From Mucilaginibacter cryoferens (GTDB lineage Bacteria; Bacteroidota; Bacteroidia; Sphingobacteriales; Sphingobacteriaceae), in contig NZ_JACHCR010000016.1 in assembly GCF_014205845.1 (NCBI RefSeq), forward strand, positions 98,519-162,518: DNA of 64,000 bases, read 5' to 3'. Position numbers and translations under genes: made by a program. Positions 46,793 to 55,147 of the stretch are shown piece by piece. The notes under the pieces were generated by a model. The model made no database searches. It worked only from the letters and a program-made list of their open reading frames with translations, and was not told the DNA's origin. The first letter of the stretch is position 1. Each line of letters begins with the position of its first letter.

Positions 46793-47524
46793 ATGATTCA
46801 AAGTTTAGGCAGATATATACTTTTATTACGTTTAAGTTTTCGAAAACCCGAGAAGTTTCAGGTGTACTGGGCCGAAGTAATGCGCGAGATGGTTTCGGCA
46901 GGTATCGGCTCCCTCGGTATCATCATGATCATTTCGGTATTTATAGGCGCTGCGGTAACTATCCAAACCGCATTCCAGTTAATCAGTCCGCTTATCCCAA
47001 AATCAGTTGTGGGCGGTATTACCCGCGATAGTATGGTGCTGGAGTTTAGTCCAACCATATCATCCCTGGTACTGGCTGGCCGTATCGGCTCAAGTATGGC
47101 CTCACAAATAGGCACCATGCGCGTTACCGAGCAGATAGACGCCTTAGAGATCATGGGCGTAAATGCCCCCGGATATTTGATATCGCCTAAGGTAATTGCC
47201 GGTGTCACCATGTTTCCGCTGCTGGTTATCGTATCTATATTATTAGGCTTTGCAGGTGGTTACATCGCCTGCTTCTCATCAAGCGAAGTTACCACCCATG
47301 ATTTTATGGTTGGTCTTTCTGATGGTTTTAACCCGGTAATTATTACTGTATGTATGGTTAAAGCCGTAATTTTTGGATTTATCATCACCACTATTTGTAG
47401 TTACCAGGGCTTTTATACCAAGGGTGGCGCGCTTGAAGTGGGCCAGTCTGCAACACGTGGCGTAGTTTACAGTTGCGTAATGATATTAATGTTCGATTTA
47501 ATTATCTCCCGCCTCTTCTTATGA
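46793..47524 (+). CDS. mlaE: MlaE-family ABC transporter permease
   Basis: A 243-residue permease with five or six membrane segments (VSAGIGSLGIIMIISVFIGA, MFPLLVIVSILLGFAGGYIA) and the conserved EFSPTISSLVLAGRIGSSMA and VTEQIDALEIMGVNAPGYL. The MlaE family moves phospholipids between the membranes to keep the outer membrane asymmetric. Its TGA overlaps the ATG of the ATPase gene. No MCE-domain (MlaD) gene is adjacent, which is unusual. Confidence 0.93.
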   Translation: MIQSLGRYILLLRLSFRKPEKFQVYWAEVMREMVSAGIGSLGIIMIISVFIGAAVTIQTAFQLISPLIPKSVVGGITRDSMVLEFSPTISSLVLAGRIGSSMASQIGTMRVTEQIDALEIMGVNAPGYLISPKVIAGVTMFPLLVIVSILLGFAGGYIACFSSSEVTTHDFMVGLSDGFNPVIITVCMVKAVIFGFIITTICSYQGFYTKGGALEVGQSATRGVVYSCVMILMFDLIISRLFL

Positions 47525-48273
47525 TCGAGATACAAGACATCCATAAAAAATTTGGAGATAACGAAGTACTTAAAGGTATCAGCTCCGTATTTAAACCAGG
47601 CGTTAACAACCTTATTATAGGTGGCTCCGGTTCTGGTAAAACAACATTGCTAAAGTGTATTGTTGGCCTGCACGAACCTTCTGAAGGCGATGTGCTTTTT
47701 AATGGCGAAAACTTTACCGATATGGGCTTTGAACAACGGGTACCTATCCGTACCCACATCGGGATGCTTTTCCAAAACTCGGCCCTGTTTGATAGCATGA
47801 CGGTTGAGGAAAACATTATGTTCCCCCTTAACCTGTTCACCAGCCAATCCAAAGCCGAAAAACGCGACCGAGCCAATTTTTGCCTGGAGCGGGTTAACCT
47901 TGCCGGTAAAAATAAACTGTTCCCCTCAGAACTATCGGGCGGGATGAAAAAGCGTGTAGGTATTGCCCGTGCCATATCTATGCAGCCCAAATATCTTTTT
48001 GTTGATGAGCCCAACTCCGGCCTCGACCCAGTGACTTCTATCCTGATAGATGACCTCATCAGCGAACTTACCGTTGAGTATAACATGACCACCGTTGTGG
48101 TTACCCACGATATGAACTCGGTAATGGGTATAGGCGACCATATCCTGTTCCTGCATCAAGGCAAAAAATGGTGGGAAGGCAGCAACAAAGAAATTGCCCA
48201 CACCGATAACAAAGAGCTTAACGAATTTGTATTTGCCAGCCGGTTTATGAGGGCAGCGAAGGCAAAATTGTAG
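47521..48273 (+). CDS. mlaF: MlaF-family ABC transporter ATPase
   Basis: A 250-residue ATPase started at the ATG at 47521 that overlaps the permease stop (ATGA). It has Walker A GGSGSGKTT (34-42), the signature LSGGMKKR, Walker B LFVDEP followed by NSGLD, and the switch His in VVTHDMNS. It drives the MlaE permease. Confidence 0.94.
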   Translation: MIEIQDIHKKFGDNEVLKGISSVFKPGVNNLIIGGSGSGKTTLLKCIVGLHEPSEGDVLFNGENFTDMGFEQRVPIRTHIGMLFQNSALFDSMTVEENIMFPLNLFTSQSKAEKRDRANFCLERVNLAGKNKLFPSELSGGMKKRVGIARAISMQPKYLFVDEPNSGLDPVTSILIDDLISELTVEYNMTTVVVTHDMNSVMGIGDHILFLHQGKKWWEGSNKEIAHTDNKELNEFVFASRFMRAAKAKL

Positions 48274-48347
48274 AGTAGTTGCGAGGATCGTGTAGCGTGT
48301 TACGGGATACACTTTTATATATGGTACAGTGCGAAGTGGAAAATTAG

Positions 48348-48355
48348 TACATTTG
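48348..48355 (+). promoter_or_regulatory. -7 box upstream of the methyltransferase gene
   Basis: TACATTTG matches the -7 consensus TAnnTTTG and lies about 50 bp before the start codon. No good -33 TTTG was found. Confidence 0.45.
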
Positions 48356-48405
48356 CAACTTTTAAATCCGGCCACCGGCAACGCGAACCACGAACCCGAT
48401 AAAAA

Positions 48406-49296
48406 ATGATTCAACTACTTACCCCAACACACTGGAAAGATTACGAGCTGATTGATTGCGGCGATTTTGAAAAGCTGGAACGTTTTGGGAATACCATATT
48501 GATACGCCCCGAGCCGCAGGCTGTGTGGAGCAAAAACCTGTCGCCGGCCGAGTGGCAGCGTTTACACCATATTAAGTTTAAAGGCCGCTCTGCCACCGCG
48601 GGCGACTGGGTGAAAAAAGACCCTAAAACTCCCGATCGCTGGCACATCGAATACAAAAACAATGATGCGGCCATCAAGTTCCGTTTAGGTTTAACTTCGT
48701 TTAAGCACCTGGGCATTTTCCCAGAGCAGGCTGTTAACTGGGATTATATAACCCAAAACATCAAACGTTTTAAAACGCCACAACCAAAAGTACTTAACCT
48801 GTTTGCCTATACCGGCGGTGCATCGCTTATTGCGCAGGCTGCCGGTGCCGATACCACGCACGTTGATTCTATTAAGCAGGTGGTTACCTGGGCAAATGAA
48901 AACCAGGAGATCTCGGGCTTAAGCAACATCCGTTGGGTGGTTGAGGATGCCTTAAAATTTGTAAAACGCGAACTGAAACGAGGCAAAAAATATAACGGTA
49001 TCATCCTCGATCCGCCGGCTTATGGCAACGGACCAAATGGCGAAAAGTGGAAACTGGAAGATAACATTAACGAGATGATGGCCGATGTGGCCCAACTACT
49101 TGATCCTGAAGAGCATTTCCTGATCCTGAACACCTATTCGCTAGGTTTTTCGTCGGTAATAATCGAAAACCTCATCAAAAGCGCTTTCCCGAAAGTAGAG
49201 AACCTGGAAATTGGCGAACTTTATTTACAGGCAACAGCAGGCTCCAAATTGCCACTAGGCGTTTTTGGAAAGTTTCATAAAGTTAAAAGTAATTAA
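48406..49296 (+). CDS. Class I SAM-dependent methyltransferase, RlmI-like fold
   Basis: A 296-residue methyltransferase. Motif I is LNLFAYTGGASLIAQAAGA, and motif IV is LDPPAYGNGPNG, as in the RlmI/RlmK group of rRNA methyltransferases. An N-terminal region of about 100 residues replaces the PUA domain. The C-terminal strand that reads SCS in m5C enzymes reads NTYSLGF here, so the catalytic cysteine of RlmI appears to be missing. It may modify a different atom or target. It follows MlaF after about 130 bp with its own -7 box. Confidence 0.82.
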   Translation: MIQLLTPTHWKDYELIDCGDFEKLERFGNTILIRPEPQAVWSKNLSPAEWQRLHHIKFKGRSATAGDWVKKDPKTPDRWHIEYKNNDAAIKFRLGLTSFKHLGIFPEQAVNWDYITQNIKRFKTPQPKVLNLFAYTGGASLIAQAAGADTTHVDSIKQVVTWANENQEISGLSNIRWVVEDALKFVKRELKRGKKYNGIILDPPAYGNGPNGEKWKLEDNINEMMADVAQLLDPEEHFLILNTYSLGFSSVIIENLIKSAFPKVENLEIGELYLQATAGSKLPLGVFGKFHKVKSN

Positions 49297-49307
49297 TTTT
49301 CAATATC

Positions 49308-49315
49308 TATATTTG
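49308..49315 (+). promoter_or_regulatory. -7 box upstream of the lipoprotein gene
   Basis: TATATTTG fits TAnnTTTG. It lies about 100 bp before the start codon; the -33 region lacks TTTG. Confidence 0.4.
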
Positions 49316-49417
49316 CGCCAAATTAAACCGGCTTTATCTGCTTTATAAGTAGCTGAAAATTAGTTTACATTTACAATACATCTTACACACCTGCCATTTA
49401 CGGATCATCATTAAAAC

Positions 49418-50491
49418 ATGAAATTAAAAAACATTCTACTATCTGCTACCCTGCTTTTATCGTCTATTATACTATTACCCGGCTGCTCGCACAGCGACAA
49501 GGTCGGAACAACAGATAGTAAGAAAACTGCCCCTAAAACCGCCGCCGATTCGGCAAAGGCCGAAGCTGCAGATACACTGAGCGTAAAAAAATCAGAATAT
49601 CCTCCGGTAGATAAAAAACTATACGATTCGTTATTGAAATTTAATGCTCATGGCGATACTACCGGCAGATGGCCCGTTAAAAACGCACCATACCCTGTAG
49701 GCGGCGCTATTTTGCCATTTAAACGCGTGGTTGCTTTTTACGGTAACCTATACAGCAAAAAGATGGGTATTTTAGGCGAGTTACCTCCTAAGGAAATGTT
49801 GGCCAAACTAAAAGGCGAAGTTAAACATTGGGAAAAAGCCGATCCTAAAACTCCTGTACAACCAGCCTTGCATTACATTGCGGTTGTTGCACAGGGCGAT
49901 GGTGGTAAAGATGGCAAGTTCCGTTACAGGATGCCGTTTAAACAGATAGACAGCGTATTGGTATTAGCTAAAAAAGCGCATGCCATTGTATTTTTGGATG
50001 TACAGGTTGCTTTAAGCAACATACAGGCCGAATTGCCTTTGTTAGATAAATACCTGGCTATGCCACAAGTACACTTTGGTATGGACCCAGAATTTTCGAT
50101 GAAAGATGGTACCAAACCAGGCCGCAAAATTGGAACTTATGATGCTGCTGATATCAATTTTGTATCAGACCATTTGGCTAAAATTGTAAAGAAAAATGGC
50201 TTGCCGGCAAAAATTTTAATTATTCACCGCTTTACCAAAAAAATGGTGACCAACTACAAAAGCATCAAACTGCACCCGGAAGTTCAATTGGTAATGGATA
50301 TGGACGGCTGGGGTGAGCCAGACCTTAAAACAGGCACTTACCGCTACTTTATTAACCAGGAGCCGGTACAGTTTACTGGCTTTAAACTGTTTTACAAAAA
50401 CGACATCAAAAAAGCCCCTCACCACATGCTAACGCCAGAGGAGGTTTTATCAAGATACAAACCGTATCCTATTTACATTCAATACCAATAA
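49418..50491 (+). CDS. Lipoprotein of unknown function, TIM-barrel-like
   Basis: A 357-residue lipoprotein (signal ending in LLPGC, Cys23), followed by an Ala/Lys/Asp-rich linker to about residue 60. The conserved-looking body has VVAFYGNLYSKKMGILGE, HAIVFLDVQVALSNIQAELP, HFGMDPEFSMKDGTKPGRKI and LIIHRFTKKM. The DPEFSM-x5-KPG pattern recalls a family of secreted proteins in Actinobacteria with DPEWRM-like motifs; that comparison is from memory. The alternation of strands and helices suggests a TIM barrel, perhaps a glycosidase. Function unknown. Confidence 0.72.
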   Translation: MKLKNILLSATLLLSSIILLPGCSHSDKVGTTDSKKTAPKTAADSAKAEAADTLSVKKSEYPPVDKKLYDSLLKFNAHGDTTGRWPVKNAPYPVGGAILPFKRVVAFYGNLYSKKMGILGELPPKEMLAKLKGEVKHWEKADPKTPVQPALHYIAVVAQGDGGKDGKFRYRMPFKQIDSVLVLAKKAHAIVFLDVQVALSNIQAELPLLDKYLAMPQVHFGMDPEFSMKDGTKPGRKIGTYDAADINFVSDHLAKIVKKNGLPAKILIIHRFTKKMVTNYKSIKLHPEVQLVMDMDGWGEPDLKTGTYRYFINQEPVQFTGFKLFYKNDIKKAPHHMLTPEEVLSRYKPYPIYIQYQ

Positions 50492-50636
50492 GTCTTAAGT
50501 GAGAAGTTCTAAGTCTTAAGTAAAAAGTCTCAGGTCAGAAATATTTATATTTTTGGTCTGAGACTTTTTACTTTTAGTATACTTTTGATTACGGACTAAC
50601 TACCGACTTAAGACTCAGAACTACAGACTTAAAAAA
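50491..50636. repeat. Heptamer-repeat inverted pair, AAGT family
   Basis: The left arm reads AAGTCTT, AAGTGAG, AAGTTCT, AAGTCTT, AAGTAAA, AAGTCTC, AGGTCAG. The right arm carries the inverse words. The two arms meet in a 16-bp perfect stem, AAGTAAAAAGTCTCAG (50518-50533) with its complement at 50558-50573. It begins on the last base of the lipoprotein stop codon and fills the whole gap to the next gene. Confidence 0.85.
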
Positions 50637-50637
50637 G

Positions 50638-51603
50638 ATGATCAAATTTGGAATAATCGGCTGCGGGCGTATTGCCCAAAGGTTTATGCAGGGCTTTGCA
50701 GCAATTGATGATGTTGCGCTGGTGGCGTCCTACTCGCGCCGGGCTGTTACTGTTGATGATTTTGTGGCCAAATACGGAGGCAAGGCCTGCTATACTTTAG
50801 AAGGTCTGCTGGCCAGTGATATTGATGCCGTTTATATTGCCACCCTGCCCGATAGCCATGCCGCTTACTCCATTGCAGCGCTTAAAGCCGGGAAGCATGT
50901 ACTTTGCGAAAAGCCTGCAACGGTAAACCTTGCCGAACTTGATGAGGTTTTAAAAGCAGTTAAAGAAACAGGGCTGCTATTTATGGAGGGAATGAAGCCT
51001 CCCTTCTACCCCCTATACACCAAACTCAAAGCATATATTGCTAATGATCCCATTGGCCCGGTGGGCTACGTACGTGCAGGATCGGCAGTTGCCGATTGCC
51101 CGCCCGACCATCCAAACTATACCCTCGACCTGGTTGGTGGCAGCCTGATGGGTATAGGCATTTACGAAGCTTTTTTGGCGATAGACTGGCTGGGCGACTT
51201 ACAGGATATTCAAACGATGGGCCGCTTTGGCGATACCGGGATTGATATGTTTGCCATATTCCAAACCCTGCATACCGGCGGCTATGCCCAATTATATGCC
51301 GGATTCGATATGCACGGTAAAGGCGACGCCCTCATTGTTGGCACCCTGGGCCACATTACCATTCACAAAAACTGGTGGAACCCGGCAAAGGCCACTATCG
51401 ACTATCTGGATGGCCGCTCGGTAGAGATCAATGAACCATTTACAGCAGGCGGTTTAAACTACGAAATTGTTCATTTTTGCCACCTCATCAAATCCGGTGC
51501 TACAGAAAGCCCCATCATCCCGCACCAAATGTCGCGCCAGATGATTGGTATGATCGACCGCGCAAGGGCACAGGTGGGATTGGTTTACCCGTCGGAGAAA
51601 TAG
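50638..51603 (+). CDS. Gfo/Idh/MocA-family oxidoreductase
   Basis: A 321-residue NAD(P)-dependent dehydrogenase. The Rossmann motif is IIGCGRIAQRFM (7-15) and the family's catalytic EKP is in HVLCEKPATVNL. The C-terminal alpha/beta domain follows from about residue 125 (GFDMHGKGDALIVGTLGHI). It most resembles dehydrogenases acting on trans-dihydrodiols or sugars; the substrate is unknown. Confidence 0.88.
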   Translation: MIKFGIIGCGRIAQRFMQGFAAIDDVALVASYSRRAVTVDDFVAKYGGKACYTLEGLLASDIDAVYIATLPDSHAAYSIAALKAGKHVLCEKPATVNLAELDEVLKAVKETGLLFMEGMKPPFYPLYTKLKAYIANDPIGPVGYVRAGSAVADCPPDHPNYTLDLVGGSLMGIGIYEAFLAIDWLGDLQDIQTMGRFGDTGIDMFAIFQTLHTGGYAQLYAGFDMHGKGDALIVGTLGHITIHKNWWNPAKATIDYLDGRSVEINEPFTAGGLNYEIVHFCHLIKSGATESPIIPHQMSRQMIGMIDRARAQVGLVYPSEK

Positions 51604-51656
51604 AATAAAGAGATTTAAAATTTCGTTATCCAGAAGCATGACACATTTTAAATAAG

Positions 51657-51866
51657 CAGTTTGTCATTCTGAACGTAGTGAAGAATCTATTAGCCGCTAT
51701 GCTTATTCGCCCTGTAAAGTCTGCGAATAGGTTCTTCGTACCTACCCACGACAAATTAGAAAATACCCAGTTTGTCATTCTGAACGTAGTGAAGCATCTA
51801 TTATCCGCTATGCCCATTCGTCTGCATAGTCTGCGAATAGATGCTTCGTACCTCAGCATGACAAAC
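51657..51866. repeat. Two tandem palindromic repeats, GTCATTCTGAACG type
   Basis: Two units of about 98 bp (starting at 51657 and 51769, period 112) each open with GTCATTCTGAACGTAGTGAA and close with inverse sequence ending TTCTTCGTACCT or GCTTCGTACCT. The arms of the second unit, GAAGCATCTAT and ATAGATGCTTC, are exact inverses. The design matches the GTCATTGCGAGG family at 344 and 14604, so they are probably related classes. Confidence 0.75.
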
Positions 51867-51882
51867 TTTTTTAACGTCTTAC

Positions 51883-51978
51883 CTCCCGCGAGGTCGTAGC
51901 CCTTTATTGTTATTGTACGTAAGCTGGAAGCTTACTCCATATCTACCCACGAGTTACGCTGCGCTAACCTCGCGGGAG
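51883..51978. repeat. Inverted repeat with 12-bp arms
   Basis: CTCCCGCGAGGT at 51883-51894 and ACCTCGCGGGAG at 51967-51978 are perfect inverses. They enclose about 70 bp, including AAGCTGGAAGCTT. It lies in the 438-bp gap 51604-52041, which contains no gene, between two convergent genes. Confidence 0.65.
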
Positions 51979-51983
51979 TTAAA

Positions 51984-52035
51984 TCCTTGTTCCAATTATC
52001 CTTGCTCCTTATTCCAAATATCCTTGTTCCTTACC
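51984..52035. repeat. Short tandem repeat, AAGGA family
   Basis: On the minus strand the sequence reads AAGGAAC, AAGGATA, TTTGGAA, TAAGGAG, CAAGGAT, AATTGGA, ACAAGG, with GG recurring every 7 or 8 bases. It lies directly downstream of the phosphodiesterase gene. Confidence 0.6.
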
Positions 52036-52041
52036 TTCTCC

Positions 52042-53286
52042 CTACTTCACCACTACCCACCTGTTTACCGTATTCAATTCGCCTTCAATAACAATTTTAT
52101 AAAAGGTTGATGGCGTATCTTTTACATCAAGTAAAGCGTGTTGGTTACCAACGGGCACTTCGGCAAGTAACTTGTATTCGTCTGGTTTGCCTTCTTTAAA
52201 GTTATTGGTGGCGGCTACCCATATCTTTACTTTACCTCTGTTATCCATCGCTTTCCAGCTTACATCAAGTGCGCCCTGCACCAAATTGGCTTCGGGTTGG
52301 GCAATAGAAATGGCTCCTATTATCGAAATACCGTCAACCTCGCGCAATTGCGCCTGTGGTACTTTTACATTTAAAAATGTGTTGATAGATGGTGTAATAT
52401 CTATAATGCCCGGCGTGTAATATTTAGCGTAATTATTTAGCGGCTTGTAATTGGTAACCATCCAGGTGCTGCGCTGACGGGTGCTTTGGCCACCGTGGCC
52501 CTTGCCGGTTTGCTCATCACGACCATGATCTGTAGTGATAAATATTACCCAGTCTTCCTTAAAGTTTTTCTGGCGATATTGGATAGCCTGCCAAATACGG
52601 CCAACCTGTGCATCCATTTTCTCTATAGCATCGTAATACTGCGGACTATCGCCATACCTATGCCCCATATCATCAGTATACTCCAAATAAACCCACGATA
52701 AATCCGGCGCTTTATCTTTTATACAAGCAGCTGCCGAAGTGATTACCTGCTCATCTATCAGGTGCATATAATTACCTGCCTTATCATGCGGAAACTTCAC
52801 CGTATCCAGTTCAAAGCCATCATAGGCATAATCCGGGTGGATGTTGCCGGCATCGGGCAGGTTATCGCCAATAAGCTTGGTTCGGTTATCCGTCCAGCTG
52901 GAAAAAATGCCGGTCTTTTTATTTGGATAAGCATTTTTAAACATCCGGAAAATGTTCCAGTAATTATAGTTGGGCGCTTTAATATCGTTACCCCAAACGT
53001 TGTGCTTATTAACCCAGGTAGCTGTAAGCAGGCTGTTATACCCATTGGCAGATATAGTAGGTGTTTGCGAATAGCCGCCTTTTTCGCCACCAACATGTGC
53101 GCGTAAATAGGTGCCTTGGGCGGCTATCAGTTTTAGGTTTGGCGTATTTAATTTTTCAATTACATCCGCCGGGATACCATCGGCAATAATAAAAACCGCT
53201 TTTTTAACACGGGGTTGTGCATTTACGGTAACAGCAGCTATGCAAAGCAGGCACAGCGTAAATATTTTAAGAGTTTTTTGCATCAT
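52042..53286 (-). CDS. Secreted nucleotide pyrophosphatase/phosphodiesterase-like protein
   Basis: A 414-residue member of the alkaline phosphatase superfamily with a signal peptide ending near TVNAQ. The metal-site motifs are in order: FIIADGIP, the nucleophile region [34 protein letters not shown] and KGHGG. A fibronectin-like domain follows from about residue 325. It likely hydrolyses phosphodiesters or phosphate esters in the periplasm. It starts MM; either ATG is possible. Confidence 0.87.
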   Translation of the reverse strand: MMQKTLKIFTLCLLCIAAVTVNAQPRVKKAVFIIADGIPADVIEKLNTPNLKLIAAQGTYLRAHVGGEKGGYSQTPTISANGYNSLLTATWVNKHNVWGNDIKAPNYNYWNIFRMFKNAYPNKKTGIFSSWTDNRTKLIGDNLPDAGNIHPDYAYDGFELDTVKFPHDKAGNYMHLIDEQVITSAAACIKDKAPDLSWVYLEYTDDMGHRYGDSPQYYDAIEKMDAQVGRIWQAIQYRQKNFKEDWVIFITTDHGRDEQTGKGHGGQSTRQRSTWMVTNYKPLNNYAKYYTPGIIDITPSINTFLNVKVPQAQLREVDGISIIGAISIAQPEANLVQGALDVSWKAMDNRGKVKIWVAATNNFKEGKPDEYKLLAEVPVGNQHALLDVKDTPSTFYKIVIEGELNTVNRWVVVK

Positions 53287-53371
53287 ACAATATTAATTTG
53301 CGAAGCTAAGATGAATAAAAAACCGCTGAGTTAATAAATTGTTATGTTTTGGCTTTGCATATATCGTTGGC

Positions 53372-53401
53372 TTTGGGCAAAGCATGTTTTCTTTATCTTT
53401 A
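53372..53401 (+). promoter_or_regulatory. Promoter of the GT39 glycosyltransferase gene
   Basis: TTTG at 53372-53375, an 18-bp spacer and TATCTTTA at 53394-53401 match the Bacteroidota promoter in seven of eight -7 positions. The start codon at 53415 implies a very short leader. Confidence 0.6.
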
Positions 53402-53414
53402 CCGCACCAACCTC

Positions 53415-55085
53415 ATGAATGTTAACAATACCGCTAACCAACAAAAATGGCTTTGCTTATTTATAGGCATTGCTGTTGTTATTAATTTTAGTGGCTTGTT
53501 TACTACCATTATGGGTCCCGATGGAAACCTGTATGCCACCATCGCCAAAAACATGGTGCAGCGCAACAACTACACCGATCTGTTTGCCTGGGGCACCGAC
53601 TGGCTGGATAAACCGCATTTCCCGTTTTGGGTTGCCGCCTTATTTTTTAAATGCTTTGGCTTTAAAACATGGGCTTATAAACTGCCTGGTATTTTATTTA
53701 TGATGATGGGAGTAGTATACACCTATTATTTTGCCAAAAGCCTATATAATAAACAAATAGCCCTTTGGTCGGTGTTGATACTGCTTACCGCCCAGCACAT
53801 CATCCTCTCCAACACCGATGTACGTGCCGAACCTTATTTAACCGGGCTTATTATTGCCGCGGTATATCATTTTTATAAAACCATTACCGGCAATAGCTTT
53901 TTACATTTGTTACTGGCTTGCCTGTTTACTGCCTGCGCCCTCATGACCAAGGGAATGTTTGCCCTCATTACCATAGGTGGGGCAATTGTTGGTCACCTGA
54001 TAATTACCCGGCAATGGAAACAATTATTTCACTGGCGATGGTTGCTTGCCATAGTACTCATATTGGTGTTTATACTGCCCGAGATCTGGTGCCTGTATCA
54101 ACAGTTTGATTTGCATCCCGAAAAGGTTGTGTTTGGGCATACCGGGGTATCGGGTATTAAATTCTTTTTTTGGGATAGCCAGGTTGGCCGCTTTTTTAAT
54201 ACCGGCCCTATTACAGGCAGCGGCGATCCGTTCTTTTTTGTACATACCCTATTATGGGCTTTTTCACCCTGGTCGCTATTGCTATTTGTGGCATTGTTCT
54301 GGTTTATTAAAAAGGGAGTAAAAAATGTATACAACCAGCAATGGTACTGTATCTGCGGAGCTTTAATTACTTTTCTGCTGTTTTCTGCATCGCAGTTTCA
54401 ATTGCCGCATTACCTTAATATTGTATTCCCCTTCTTCTCTATTATTACAGCGCAGTACCTGTATGGCTTATCATCGCCAAAAAGCATTAACGCGGTACGT
54501 GTTACTCAAACAGTGGTGGTGATTTTAATGCTGTTTATAATTGCTGCTTTGGCCTACTTTTACCGGCCCGAAACACTAAACTGGTTCAACGGCATTGTTA
54601 TTTTAGCCTTTGTACTGATACTGCTGTTTTTACCCGCCCTAATTTCTACAGGAATGCAACGGATAATTTACCGTACACTGCTGGCATCATTTATTGTAAA
54701 CCTGTTTTTAAACGGCTTCTTTTACCCCTCACTACTGCGTTACCAGGCAGGCAGCCAGGCCGCTTTCTGGATCAATTATAACAACCTTAACAAACTGCCG
54801 GTTTATGTAGATGCAGGCCAGTTTCATGATGATTTTAACTTTTACCTTAATGCCCCCTTTACGCAAACTACCCCCGATAGTGTTAATGCGCTTCCCAAAT
54901 CGCTGATGTTGTATACCGATGCCGCTAGTTTAAACATTTATACAAAAAAGGGCTGTACGGTAACTATCATTAAACGCTTTAAAGCTTATGCCGTAACCCG
55001 CCTCAGTTCCGATTTTTTGAATAAAAACACGCGCGACAAAGAGTTGTCTGAAATGGATATTGCCATCATCAACACAAAAAAATAA
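53415..55085 (+). CDS. GT39/ArnT-like glycosyltransferase
   Basis: A 556-residue polytopic protein of the GT-C fold; the ATG at 53415 lies just after the promoter and gives MNVNNTANQQKW followed by the first membrane segment. The first periplasmic loop carries MGPDGNLYATIAKNM, where the Asp is the expected catalytic residue, and WLDKPHFPFWVAA. About eleven membrane segments follow, then a soluble C-terminal part. The family moves a sugar from a polyprenyl-phosphate carrier to lipid A or protein; the acceptor is unknown. Confidence 0.87.
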   Translation: MNVNNTANQQKWLCLFIGIAVVINFSGLFTTIMGPDGNLYATIAKNMVQRNNYTDLFAWGTDWLDKPHFPFWVAALFFKCFGFKTWAYKLPGILFMMMGVVYTYYFAKSLYNKQIALWSVLILLTAQHIILSNTDVRAEPYLTGLIIAAVYHFYKTITGNSFLHLLLACLFTACALMTKGMFALITIGGAIVGHLIITRQWKQLFHWRWLLAIVLILVFILPEIWCLYQQFDLHPEKVVFGHTGVSGIKFFFWDSQVGRFFNTGPITGSGDPFFFVHTLLWAFSPWSLLLFVALFWFIKKGVKNVYNQQWYCICGALITFLLFSASQFQLPHYLNIVFPFFSIITAQYLYGLSSPKSINAVRVTQTVVVILMLFIIAALAYFYRPETLNWFNGIVILAFVLILLFLPALISTGMQRIIYRTLLASFIVNLFLNGFFYPSLLRYQAGSQAAFWINYNNLNKLPVYVDAGQFHDDFNFYLNAPFTQTTPDSVNALPKSLMLYTDAASLNIYTKKGCTVTIIKRFKAYAVTRLSSDFLNKNTRDKELSEMDIAIINTKK

Positions 55086-55147
55086 AACATAAAAGCCTGT
55101 AGCAATATAATTTACCGTTGCGTAATAGTATTATAAACCATCATAAT

